Below are positions 54,892 through 62,100 of a stretch of 64,000 bases of DNA, piece by piece. Each line of letters begins with the position of its first letter. The stretch's first letter is position 1. Source of the DNA: Anaerostipes caccae L1-92 (GTDB taxonomy: Bacteria > Bacillota > Clostridia > Lachnospirales > Lachnospiraceae); assembly GCF_014467075.1 (NCBI RefSeq), contig NZ_AP023027.1, positions 1,491,501 through 1,555,500 on the forward strand. The letters are read 5' to 3'. Below the pieces are notes generated by a model that saw only the letters and a program-made list of their open reading frames with translations, had not been told where the DNA came from and ran no database searches. The translations under genes and the position numbers were made by a program.

Positions 54892-55857
54892 ATGGGATGG
54901 AACAGAATTACGATCCGTACAGTTACCTCGGCAGAGGATATGATCAGTTATGAACTTACGGAACTTGGAGCAGCAGGTGTGGAAGTGGAAGATCATGTGC
55001 CGCTCTCCAAGGAAGAAATTGACGAGATGTTTATAGAAGTCCTTCCGGACCATGAGGAGCCGGATGACGGAAAAGCAGTTTTGCACTGTTATTTTGATGA
55101 GTCGGAAAATCTTGAGGATGTGACTATAAAGATCCAGACAATGCTCGGCCGGCTGAAAAGTTTTATGGACATCGGAGAAGGCAGAATAGAATATGGTTTT
55201 ACCAAAGAAGAAGACTGGATCAACAACTGGAAGAAGTTTTTTAAACCGATAAGGCTGGATGATACGATTGTGATTAAACCGACATGGGAGACGCTGACCG
55301 AACACAAAGACGGGGATGTGGTCATTGAGATCGATCCCGGAACTGCATTCGGCACAGGGTCCCATGAGACGACCAGACTTTGCATTGAAGGGCTGAAAGA
55401 GGAGATCCATCCGGAAACGGTTATGCTGGATGTGGGCTGCGGCAGCGGGATTTTATCCATCATTGCCCTGAAGCTGGGAGCAAAAAAGACCGTGATGACA
55501 GATATTGATCCCAGGGCGGTAAAAGCAGCCGAAGAAAATATGGACGTGAACCATCTGAGCCGGGAACAGTATGAAACCCATTTTGGAAATGTATTGGAAG
55601 ACAAGGAGTTTGCCCGCTCACTGGGAGAAAAGAAATACGATATTGTGGCGGCCAATATTCTTGCTGACGTAATCCTGCCCCTCACTTCGATTGTAGATTT
55701 ATTCTTAAAAGAGGACGGTGCTTTTGTGATTTCAGGAATCATTGAAACAAAAGAGCAGGAGGTGCTCTCACAGCTTAAAAAGTATGGATTTTTCGCTGAA
55801 AAGACCCGGCGGATGAAGGAATGGGTGTCCATCACTGCAAGGAGAAGAAGAAAATAA
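54892..55857 (+). CDS. prmA: Ribosomal protein L11 methyltransferase
   Basis: 321 residues; trimethylates ribosomal protein L11. The SAM-binding domain has motif I MLDVGCGSGILSIIALKLG, and the preceding block DPGTAFGTGSHETTRLC is diagnostic of PrmA. VAANILADVI is the substrate-side NP-like motif of the family. AAAGGAG precedes the start. Its stop overlaps the rsmE start (TAATG). Confidence 0.95.
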   Translation: MGWNRITIRTVTSAEDMISYELTELGAAGVEVEDHVPLSKEEIDEMFIEVLPDHEEPDDGKAVLHCYFDESENLEDVTIKIQTMLGRLKSFMDIGEGRIEYGFTKEEDWINNWKKFFKPIRLDDTIVIKPTWETLTEHKDGDVVIEIDPGTAFGTGSHETTRLCIEGLKEEIHPETVMLDVGCGSGILSIIALKLGAKKTVMTDIDPRAVKAAEENMDVNHLSREQYETHFGNVLEDKEFARSLGEKKYDIVAANILADVILPLTSIVDLFLKEDGAFVISGIIETKEQEVLSQLKKYGFFAEKTRRMKEWVSITARRRRK

Positions 55858-56594
55858 TGTATCGTTTTTTTATAGAAGAGTGTCAGGTGGACGGAGCGTA
55901 TATCTGGGTGGAAGGTGATGACGTAAATCATATACGGAATGTTCTCAGGATGAAAGCAGGGGAACGGGTTCTGCTCTGCAGTGAAAGCGGCATGGAGTAT
56001 GAATCTGAACTGGTTTCTCTTGAAGGGGATAAGATTCAGGCAAGGATTTTGGACATTCATGGTGCCGAATCTGAACTGAAAACAAGGATCGTGCTGTTTC
56101 AGGGGCTTCCCAAAGGAGATAAGATGGACCTGGTCATCCAGAAAGCCATAGAGCTTGGAGCCAGTGAGATTGTGCCGGTAAAAATGAAGCGGTGTGTGGT
56201 GAAGCTGGATGAGAAAAAAGCAAGAAAAAAGACAGAACGGTGGAATGCGGTGGCTTTAAGTGCGGCAAAACAGTCCAAAAGGGGCATGATACCGCGAGTA
56301 AGCCGAGTTTACAGTTTTCATGAGGCAGCAGAAATGGCCCGGGGACTTTCCATGGTTCTCGTCCCGTATGAAGCGGCAGAGGGAATGGAATATTCCAGAC
56401 AGTTGGTAAAAGAAGTGAAAGGCAGGGAATCTGTGGGCATTTTTATCGGCCCCGAGGGCGGATTTGAGCCGGCAGAGATAGAAGAACTGCGGGAATCAGG
56501 AGGACAGATCTTAAGTCTCGGAAAGAGGATTTTACGGACGGAAACGGCAGGCATGGCCATGCTGTCGGTTTTAATGTTTGAATTGGAGGAGTGA
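55857..56594 (+). CDS. rsmE: 16S rRNA m3U1498 methyltransferase
   Basis: 245 residues of the SPOUT class, methylating U1498 of 16S rRNA. It opens MYRFFIEECQVD, has an N-terminal PUA-like domain, and shows the SPOUT knot blocks GLPKGDKMDLVIQKAIELGA, IFIGPEGGFEPAEIEEL and SLGKRILRTETAGMAML. The start at 55857 overlaps the prmA stop; the ATG at 55821 lies within prmA. Confidence 0.95.
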   Translation: MYRFFIEECQVDGAYIWVEGDDVNHIRNVLRMKAGERVLLCSESGMEYESELVSLEGDKIQARILDIHGAESELKTRIVLFQGLPKGDKMDLVIQKAIELGASEIVPVKMKRCVVKLDEKKARKKTERWNAVALSAAKQSKRGMIPRVSRVYSFHEAAEMARGLSMVLVPYEAAEGMEYSRQLVKEVKGRESVGIFIGPEGGFEPAEIEELRESGGQILSLGKRILRTETAGMAMLSVLMFELEE

Positions 56595-56595
56595 C

Positions 56596-57738
56596 ATGGC
56601 GGTATATTTAGATAATGCGGCGACAACAAAAGTCTTTCCTGAGGTACTGGAGGCTATGAATGAGGCGATGGAAGTATCCTACGGAAATCCCTCTGCCAAG
56701 CACACAAAAGGGATCGAGGCGGAAAATATTGTGAAAAAGGCCCGGCAGATCATCGCAGGGACGCTGAAGGCAAAGGAAAAAGAGATCGTTTTTACTTCCG
56801 GGGGCACGGAGTCCAATAACTTTGCGATCCTAGGAACGGCGATGGCCAATAAAAGGAGGGGAAAACACATCATCACCACGAAGATTGAACACGCCTCTGT
56901 GTATGAACCGATGTTTTTTTTAGAAAATGAAGGATTTGAAGTCACCTATCTGGACGTGGATGAAAAAGGGATCATCGATTTAAAACAGCTTAAAGACTGC
57001 ATCAGAGAGGATACAATTCTTGTGTCCTGTATGCTGGTCAACAATGAAATCGGCGCAGTGGAACCTATTGAAGTAATTGGGAAGATGATAAAAAGCAGAA
57101 ATCCTGCAGTGGTCTTTCATGTTGATGCGATCCAGGGATATGGGAAAATCCCGGTAGTTCCGAAGAATGAAGGAATCGATCTGCTTTCCATGAGCGGCCA
57201 TAAAATCCATGGTCCAAAAGGCGTCGGATTTTTGTATGTGAAAGAGAAGACAAAAATACAGCCGTTGATCTTAGGCGGAGGACAGCAGAAAGGAATGCGT
57301 TCGGGCACCGAAAACGTGCCGGGGATTGCGGGACTCTCAAAGGCCTGCCAGATTATGGCCGGGCATCTGAAAGAGAATGCAGACAAGATCGGGGAAGTCA
57401 GAGATTATTTCAGAAGCCGGGTCACGGAAATTCCCGAGATCAAAGACAACTCCGGCGATGCGCCTCACGTGGCAAGCATCAGTTTTAAAAACATCAGAAG
57501 TGAGGTTCTGCTGCACGCACTGGAAGACCGGGAAATTTATGTTTCTTCCGGATCGGCATGTTCTTCCAACCGTCCCCATGTAAGCGGCACCCTGTCTGCC
57601 ATCGGACTCAGCCCTGAGTACCGGGACGGAACATTGAGGTTTAGTTTTTCTGTCTATAACACAAAAGAAGAAGTGGACCAGGTCATAGCGGCACTGGAAG
57701 AATTAGTTCCGATGCTGCGGAAATTCGTAAGAAGATAA
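56596..57738 (+). CDS. Cysteine desulfurase (NifS/IscS family)
   Basis: 380-residue PLP enzyme releasing sulfur from cysteine. His99 (IEHASVYE) stacks on PLP, Lys203 in SMSGHKIHGPKG forms the Schiff base, and Cys322 in SSGSACSSNRPHVSG carries the persulfide. The short active-site loop with SSGSACSS is of the group I type. The start at 56596 has GGAGGAG just upstream, one base after the rsmE stop. It precedes thiI by 12 bases, which points to a role as the sulfur donor for tRNA 4-thiouridine, like NifZ in Bacillus; no IscU-type scaffold is adjacent. Confidence 0.93.
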   Translation: MAVYLDNAATTKVFPEVLEAMNEAMEVSYGNPSAKHTKGIEAENIVKKARQIIAGTLKAKEKEIVFTSGGTESNNFAILGTAMANKRRGKHIITTKIEHASVYEPMFFLENEGFEVTYLDVDEKGIIDLKQLKDCIREDTILVSCMLVNNEIGAVEPIEVIGKMIKSRNPAVVFHVDAIQGYGKIPVVPKNEGIDLLSMSGHKIHGPKGVGFLYVKEKTKIQPLILGGGQQKGMRSGTENVPGIAGLSKACQIMAGHLKENADKIGEVRDYFRSRVTEIPEIKDNSGDAPHVASISFKNIRSEVLLHALEDREIYVSSGSACSSNRPHVSGTLSAIGLSPEYRDGTLRFSFSVYNTKEEVDQVIAALEELVPMLRKFVRR

Positions 57739-57750
57739 GAAGGAGAGAAG

Positions 57751-58929
57751 ATGAAAGTACAAGCTTTTTTAATAAAATATGCCGAGATCGGCATCAAAGG
57801 AAAAAACCGCTACATGTTTGAGGATGCACTGGTCAGACAGATCAAGTATGCCATGAAGCCGGTGGGAGAATTTAAGGTGAGAAAAGAGTCCGGGCGTGTC
57901 TTTGTGGAAGGACAGGAGGACTTTGACTATGAGGAAGCCGTGGAAGCGTTAAAAACTGTCTTCGGGATCACGGGCATCTGTCCGATGGTGATCGAGCAGA
58001 CAAAGGATGTGGAGCATCTGACGGATGCGGCAGTACGTTACGTCGACAGCCAGTATGACAGGAAGCATTTTACGTTTAAGGTCAATGCAAGGCGGGGCGA
58101 TAAGGAATTCCCGATGAATTCTATGGACATCAACTGTCTGGTGGGAGAAAAACTTTTGGATGCATGGCCGGACTTAAAGGTAGACGTGCACCGTCCGGAA
58201 GTGCTTTTAAACATCGAGGTAAGACAGCAGATCTATATTTATTCTGTGGAGATCCCCGGACCGGGAGGCATGCCGGTGGGAACAAACGGAAAAGCCATGC
58301 TGCTTTTGTCAGGAGGAATCGACAGCCCTGTGGCAGGATATATGATTGCCAAAAGAGGAGTGCGCATCGATGCGACTTACTTCCATGCACCTCCATATAC
58401 GAGCGAGCGGGCAAAACAGAAAGTCGTGGATCTGGCAAAGATTGTCTCTAAGTATGCGGGGCCGATCCATCTTCATGTGGTAAACTTTACGGATATTCAG
58501 CTTGCTATTTATGAGAAATGTCCGCACGACCAGCTTACGATCATCATGCGCCGTTATATGATGAAGATCGCAGAACATTTTGCACAGGAAAATGATGCGC
58601 TGGCGCTGATCACCGGCGAAAGCATCGGACAGGTTGCCAGCCAGACGATCCATAACCTGGCGATCACAAACGACGTATGCCATATGCCTGTGTTTCGTCC
58701 GCTGATTGGGATGGACAAGCAGGAAATCGTAAATATCGCAGAGAGGATCGACACCTTTGAGACTTCGATCCAGCCGTTTGAGGACTGCTGTACAATCTTT
58801 GTGGCAAAACATCCTGTGACCAAAGGAAACTTAAAGAAAATTGAGAAATCAGAAGAAAATCTTGCTGATGTCATAGAGGAACTGATGGAAAAAGCGATCG
58901 AAACTACGGAAGTGATCGTTGTAAAATAA
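57751..58929 (+). CDS. thiI: tRNA 4-thiouridine synthase
   Basis: 392 residues; puts sulfur on U8 of tRNA and in some bacteria also serves thiamine synthesis. An N-terminal ferredoxin-like plus THUMP domain (1-165) is followed by the PP-loop ATPase (LLLSGGIDSPVAGY, about 183-196) and the ITGESIGQVASQT motif. The C-terminal rhodanese domain of the E. coli enzyme is absent, as in Bacillus; the desulfurase encoded upstream would deliver sulfur directly. AGAAGGAGAG precedes the start. Confidence 0.95.
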   Translation: MKVQAFLIKYAEIGIKGKNRYMFEDALVRQIKYAMKPVGEFKVRKESGRVFVEGQEDFDYEEAVEALKTVFGITGICPMVIEQTKDVEHLTDAAVRYVDSQYDRKHFTFKVNARRGDKEFPMNSMDINCLVGEKLLDAWPDLKVDVHRPEVLLNIEVRQQIYIYSVEIPGPGGMPVGTNGKAMLLLSGGIDSPVAGYMIAKRGVRIDATYFHAPPYTSERAKQKVVDLAKIVSKYAGPIHLHVVNFTDIQLAIYEKCPHDQLTIIMRRYMMKIAEHFAQENDALALITGESIGQVASQTIHNLAITNDVCHMPVFRPLIGMDKQEIVNIAERIDTFETSIQPFEDCCTIFVAKHPVTKGNLKKIEKSEENLADVIEELMEKAIETTEVIVVK

Positions 58930-58937
58930 AGAATGAT

Positions 58938-59180
58938 TTACTGAGGGGAAGAACAGAGAAAGGGTTCCAGCCTTTGAAGAATCTCATCCCTTTTTTCGGG
59001 AATCTGAAAGGCGAGAAGAATTGGTTCGTTTAAGTTTAAGCTGAACAGGTCCATGACACTTGCGGCGTCCAAAAGGTAGGAACCCGAGATTATGTAAAAA
59101 CCGCCGTCATATTCTTTGATAATATTGATAAAGTCGTTGACCTTTTTTATGGAATTCAGCATTAATTGTACTTCGCACAT
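58938..59180 (-). CDS. HPr-like protein without the active-site histidine
   Basis: 80 residues with the HPr fold pattern: a first helix, then YDGGFYIISGSYLLDAASVMDLFSL matching, in parts, the segment around Ser46 of HPr (the ASVMDLFSL block), and a last helix. A serine is kept at the Ser46 position, but there is no histidine anywhere in the protein, so it cannot carry phosphate for PTS sugar uptake. It may be a Crh-like regulator. The start at 59180 follows GGAGG, and TTGACA/TACACT lies upstream on the same strand. Identification is from pattern only. Confidence 0.72.
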   Translation of the reverse strand: MCEVQLMLNSIKKVNDFINIIKEYDGGFYIISGSYLLDAASVMDLFSLNLNEPILLAFQIPEKRDEILQRLEPFLCSSPQ

Positions 59181-59201
59181 GATTCATCCTCCAATGACGA
59201 T

Positions 59202-59230
59202 AGTGTACAAGCTAAGATTTGAATTGTCAA
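59202..59230 (-). promoter_or_regulatory. Promoter of HPr-like gene
   Basis: On the - strand, TTGACA (59230 to 59225) and TACACT (59207 to 59202) are 17 bases apart. Confidence 0.7.
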
Positions 59231-59257
59231 TAACAACGAAAGGAAAAGAGAAACTCC

Positions 59258-60577
59258 ATGAGTTTAAAAAATGTGAAAGCCGCAGTCGTGACTTTGGGCT
59301 GCAAGGTCAACCAATATGAATCCGATGCCATGTTTGACATGCTGACGGATGCAGGGGCTGAAATCGTCAGTCCCAAAGAAGGTGCGGATATTTATATCGT
59401 CAACACATGTTCTGTGACGAATATAGCGGAGCGGAAGTCCAGACAGATGCTGCACCGGGCAAAGAAGCTGAATCCGGATACCGTGGTGGCAGCCGTTGGA
59501 TGCTATGCCCAGGTGGGAAAAGAAGAATTGAAAAAAGATCCGCTGATCGATCTGATCATTGGGAACAATAAAAAGAAAGATTTAATTCCGATCCTTGAAA
59601 AATATTTTGAGGGTCACCGCCGGGATGCCGAGGTGTTGGACCTGTCTTCGGGAAGCGAATACGAAGCCCTGCATGTGAGGCATTTAAATGAACATACGAG
59701 AGCCTATATCAAGGTTCAGGACGGGTGCAACCAGTTTTGTTCCTACTGTATTATTCCCTATGCCAGAGGAAGAGTCCGGAGCCGGGATATGGAAGATGTC
59801 CTCTCTGAGATCAGAGGCCTTGCCCAAAACGGATGCAGGGAATTTGTCATTACAGGGATTCATGTATGTTCCTATGGGACGGATCTTGACGGGGACAAAG
59901 GACTGATTGATCTGCTCGAAGAAATAGGAAAGGTCGGAGGAGTGGACCGAATCCGTTTAGGTTCTCTGGAACCGGGGATCATCACAGAAGATTTTGTAAA
60001 AAGGCTTCAAAGTATAGAGCAGTTCTGTCCGCATTTTCATCTGTCCCTTCAGAGCGGATGTGATGCTACCCTGAAACGGATGAACCGGAAGTATACGACG
60101 GACGAGATAAGAGAAAAAGCAGAGATTCTGAGGAAAGCTTACGAAGATCCCGCACTGACAACGGATATTATCGTAGGATTTCCGGGAGAGACTGAAGAAG
60201 AATTCGAGGCAACGAGAAAATTTCTGGAAGAGATCGGACTGTATGAAATGCATGTTTTCAAATATTCAAAGAGAGCAGGCACCAGGGCTGCCGTCATGGA
60301 AGATCAGGTAAATGATCAGGAAAAAGCCAGAAGGAGCGCAGTCCTGATCGCCATGAATGAGGAACATAAAAATGCGTTTGAAAACAGGCAGATCGGGACA
60401 CGAAGAAAAGTTCTGATCGAAGAAAAATTAAGAAACAGCTCCGGAAATTTCTATGTGGGGCACACAAAAGAATACGTCAAAGTGGCGGTGGAAAGTGAAG
60501 AGCCGCTGGAAAATCAGATCGTGGAAGTTGAACTCACCGGTATCACCGGGGAAGGATATGTGGCAGGAAATGTGTAG
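59258..60577 (+). CDS. mtaB: tRNA t6A37 methylthiotransferase MtaB
   Basis: 439-residue radical SAM enzyme that converts t6A37 to ms2t6A37 in tRNA. The N-terminal UPF0004 domain binds a second [4Fe-4S] through cysteines in [17 protein letters not shown] and VGCYAQ. The radical SAM triad is Cys157, Cys161 and Cys164 (GCNQFCSYC), and a TRAM domain ends the chain. The start spacing from AAAGGA is long, with a weaker GAGAAA nearer. It is divergent from the HPr-like gene. Confidence 0.94.
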   Translation: MSLKNVKAAVVTLGCKVNQYESDAMFDMLTDAGAEIVSPKEGADIYIVNTCSVTNIAERKSRQMLHRAKKLNPDTVVAAVGCYAQVGKEELKKDPLIDLIIGNNKKKDLIPILEKYFEGHRRDAEVLDLSSGSEYEALHVRHLNEHTRAYIKVQDGCNQFCSYCIIPYARGRVRSRDMEDVLSEIRGLAQNGCREFVITGIHVCSYGTDLDGDKGLIDLLEEIGKVGGVDRIRLGSLEPGIITEDFVKRLQSIEQFCPHFHLSLQSGCDATLKRMNRKYTTDEIREKAEILRKAYEDPALTTDIIVGFPGETEEEFEATRKFLEEIGLYEMHVFKYSKRAGTRAAVMEDQVNDQEKARRSAVLIAMNEEHKNAFENRQIGTRRKVLIEEKLRNSSGNFYVGHTKEYVKVAVESEEPLENQIVEVELTGITGEGYVAGNV

Positions 60578-60585
60578 AAAATCCA

Positions 60586-60614
60586 TTGCTATTTTTTCGG
60601 ATATATATTAGAAT
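60586..60614 (+). promoter_or_regulatory. Promoter of the ireB-ruvX-DUF1292 operon
   Basis: TTGCTA (60586-60591) and TAGAAT (60609-60614) are 17 bases apart, starting just after the mtaB stop. Confidence 0.65.
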
Positions 60615-60645
60615 AAAAAAAAGATACGAAAAAGGACGTGATAAT

Positions 60646-60900
60646 ATGGATAAGAATCAGACACAGCATTTTTCCGTGGTGAAAGATGAACTGGACGTGC
60701 ACAGAATTTTAGAGCATGTCTATGAAGCACTGGAGGAAAAAGGATATAACCCGGTGAACCAGATGGTAGGCTACATTATGTCAGGTGATCCCACCTACAT
60801 TACCAGCCATAAGAATGCACGAAGCATGATCAATAAAGTAGAGAGGGACGAGATTATCGAGGCCCTGTTTTTAAATTATATTGATACAAGGCTGAAGTAG
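60646..60900 (+). CDS. IreB-family regulatory phosphoprotein (UPF0297)
   Basis: 84 residues, highly conserved in Firmicutes. [21 protein letters not shown] and [21 protein letters not shown] are the family blocks, quoted in two parts. In Enterococcus IreB is phosphorylated on N-terminal threonines by the kinase IreK and affects cell-wall stress resistance; Thr6 here could be such a site. The start at 60646 follows AAAGGA at 9 bases; the ATG at 60586 overlaps the promoter. ruvX follows 5 bases after its stop. Confidence 0.95.
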   Translation: MDKNQTQHFSVVKDELDVHRILEHVYEALEEKGYNPVNQMVGYIMSGDPTYITSHKNARSMINKVERDEIIEALFLNYIDTRLK

Positions 60901-60905
60901 GGATT

Positions 60906-61322
60906 ATGAGAATACTTGGGCTTGATTATGGGACAAAGACAGTGGGCGTTGCCCTGAGCGATGAGCTGGGGATCACAGCGCAGCCGTTTGAAACCATTAC
61001 GAGAAAAGATGAAAATAAGTTAAGAAAGACTTATGCAAGGATCGAGGAGATCGCCGCCGAATATAAGGTTGAGAAGATTGTCCTCGGATATCCGAAGAAT
61101 ATGAATAATACGATCGGAGAACGCGGAATGGCAACGGAAGCTTTCCGCGATAGTTTAGTGCGCAGAACCGGACTGGATGTGATCTTGTGGGACGAGCGCC
61201 TTTCTACTGTTGCGTCCAATAAAGTATTGATGGAAAGCGGCGTCCGGAGGGAACATCGGAAAAAGGTCATTGATCAGGTTGCTGCATCGATGATTTTACA
61301 GGGATATCTGGATTCTCTGTAA
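60906..61322 (+). CDS. ruvX: RuvX/YqgF RNase H-fold nuclease
   Basis: 138 residues. It opens [19 protein letters not shown] with the first catalytic aspartate, and continues with [17 protein letters not shown] and [14 protein letters not shown]. It is thought to act as a Holliday junction resolvase or in 16S rRNA 5' end maturation. GGGATT precedes the start. Conserved neighbour of IreB and DUF1292. Confidence 0.95.
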   Translation: MRILGLDYGTKTVGVALSDELGITAQPFETITRKDENKLRKTYARIEEIAAEYKVEKIVLGYPKNMNNTIGERGMATEAFRDSLVRRTGLDVILWDERLSTVASNKVLMESGVRREHRKKVIDQVAASMILQGYLDSL

Positions 61323-61338
61323 AGAAAGGATTGATAAA

Positions 61339-61605
61339 ATGAAAGACAAAGAGAGCAGAATTCTCTTTTTAGATGACCAGGGCCGGGAGATTGAATTTAT
61401 GGTTCTGGAGCAGACGACACTGGCAGGGACAAATTACCTGCTTGTTGCGGATTCCGTGGAGGAAGACGGGACAGTTTTGATTATGAAAGAAATCTCACTG
61501 GAGGAGGACTATGTCTCCTATGAGATTGTAGAAGATGAAGAAGAACTTGAGATCATATCCAAGATATTCAATGAATTAATCGAGGATTTTGATTTGACAG
61601 TATAA
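61339..61605 (+). CDS. DUF1292 domain protein
   Basis: 88 acidic residues. The pattern LDDQGREIEFMVLEQTT and then YLLVADSVEEDGTVLIMKE and DDVSYEIVEDEEELE-like segment matches DUF1292, a small conserved Firmicute family of unknown function. It is the third gene of the IreB-RuvX cluster, behind AAAGGATTG. Confidence 0.92.
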   Translation: MKDKESRILFLDDQGREIEFMVLEQTTLAGTNYLLVADSVEEDGTVLIMKEISLEEDYVSYEIVEDEEELEIISKIFNELIEDFDLTV

Positions 61606-61631
61606 ATGTAACAGGATTTCGAGGTGGTTTG

Positions 61632-62081
61632 ATGGGCTATAATGAAGAAGCTTTTATAAAAATTTTAAAGAGCAAGGGTTTAAAAGTGACGAATCAGAGA
61701 AAAGCTGTATTAAAGGCACTTTCATCAAAACCGGACCAGCACCTGACCGCGGAAGAAATCTATGAATTGGTTAGAGTAGACACTCCCGAAATCGGGATTG
61801 CGACAATTTATCGTACCATACAGTTACTTTGTGAATTAGGATTAATTGATAAATTGAATTTAGATGATGGATACGTTCGCTATGAAATCGGAAAAGAAGA
61901 TAAAAATGAGCACCACCATCATCATTTGATATGCGTGAATTGCGGAAAAGTTTTAAAGTTCGACGATGATTTATTAGATGAATTAGAAAAACAGGTTGAG
62001 AAAACGACCGGATTCATCGTCCATGATCATGAATTAAAGATGTACGGATATTGTCGTGATTGTCAAAATAACCGGAAGTAA
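61632..62081 (+). CDS. Fur-family transcriptional regulator
   Basis: 149 residues. The winged helix (about 1-85) includes LKVTNQRKAVLKALSS and IGIATIYRTIQLLCELGLI. The dimer domain has the histidine cluster NEHHHHHLICVNCGK and two CxxC pairs (CVNC, CRDC) that hold structural zinc. The histidine run and the DDGYVRYEI segment fit Fur or PerR; which metal or peroxide it senses cannot be settled here. The start at 61632 follows GAGGTGG; the TTG one codon earlier is the alternative. Confidence 0.92.
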   Translation: MGYNEEAFIKILKSKGLKVTNQRKAVLKALSSKPDQHLTAEEIYELVRVDTPEIGIATIYRTIQLLCELGLIDKLNLDDGYVRYEIGKEDKNEHHHHHLICVNCGKVLKFDDDLLDELEKQVEKTTGFIVHDHELKMYGYCRDCQNNRK

Positions 62082-62100
62082 TAATAATGGAGGAATTATT

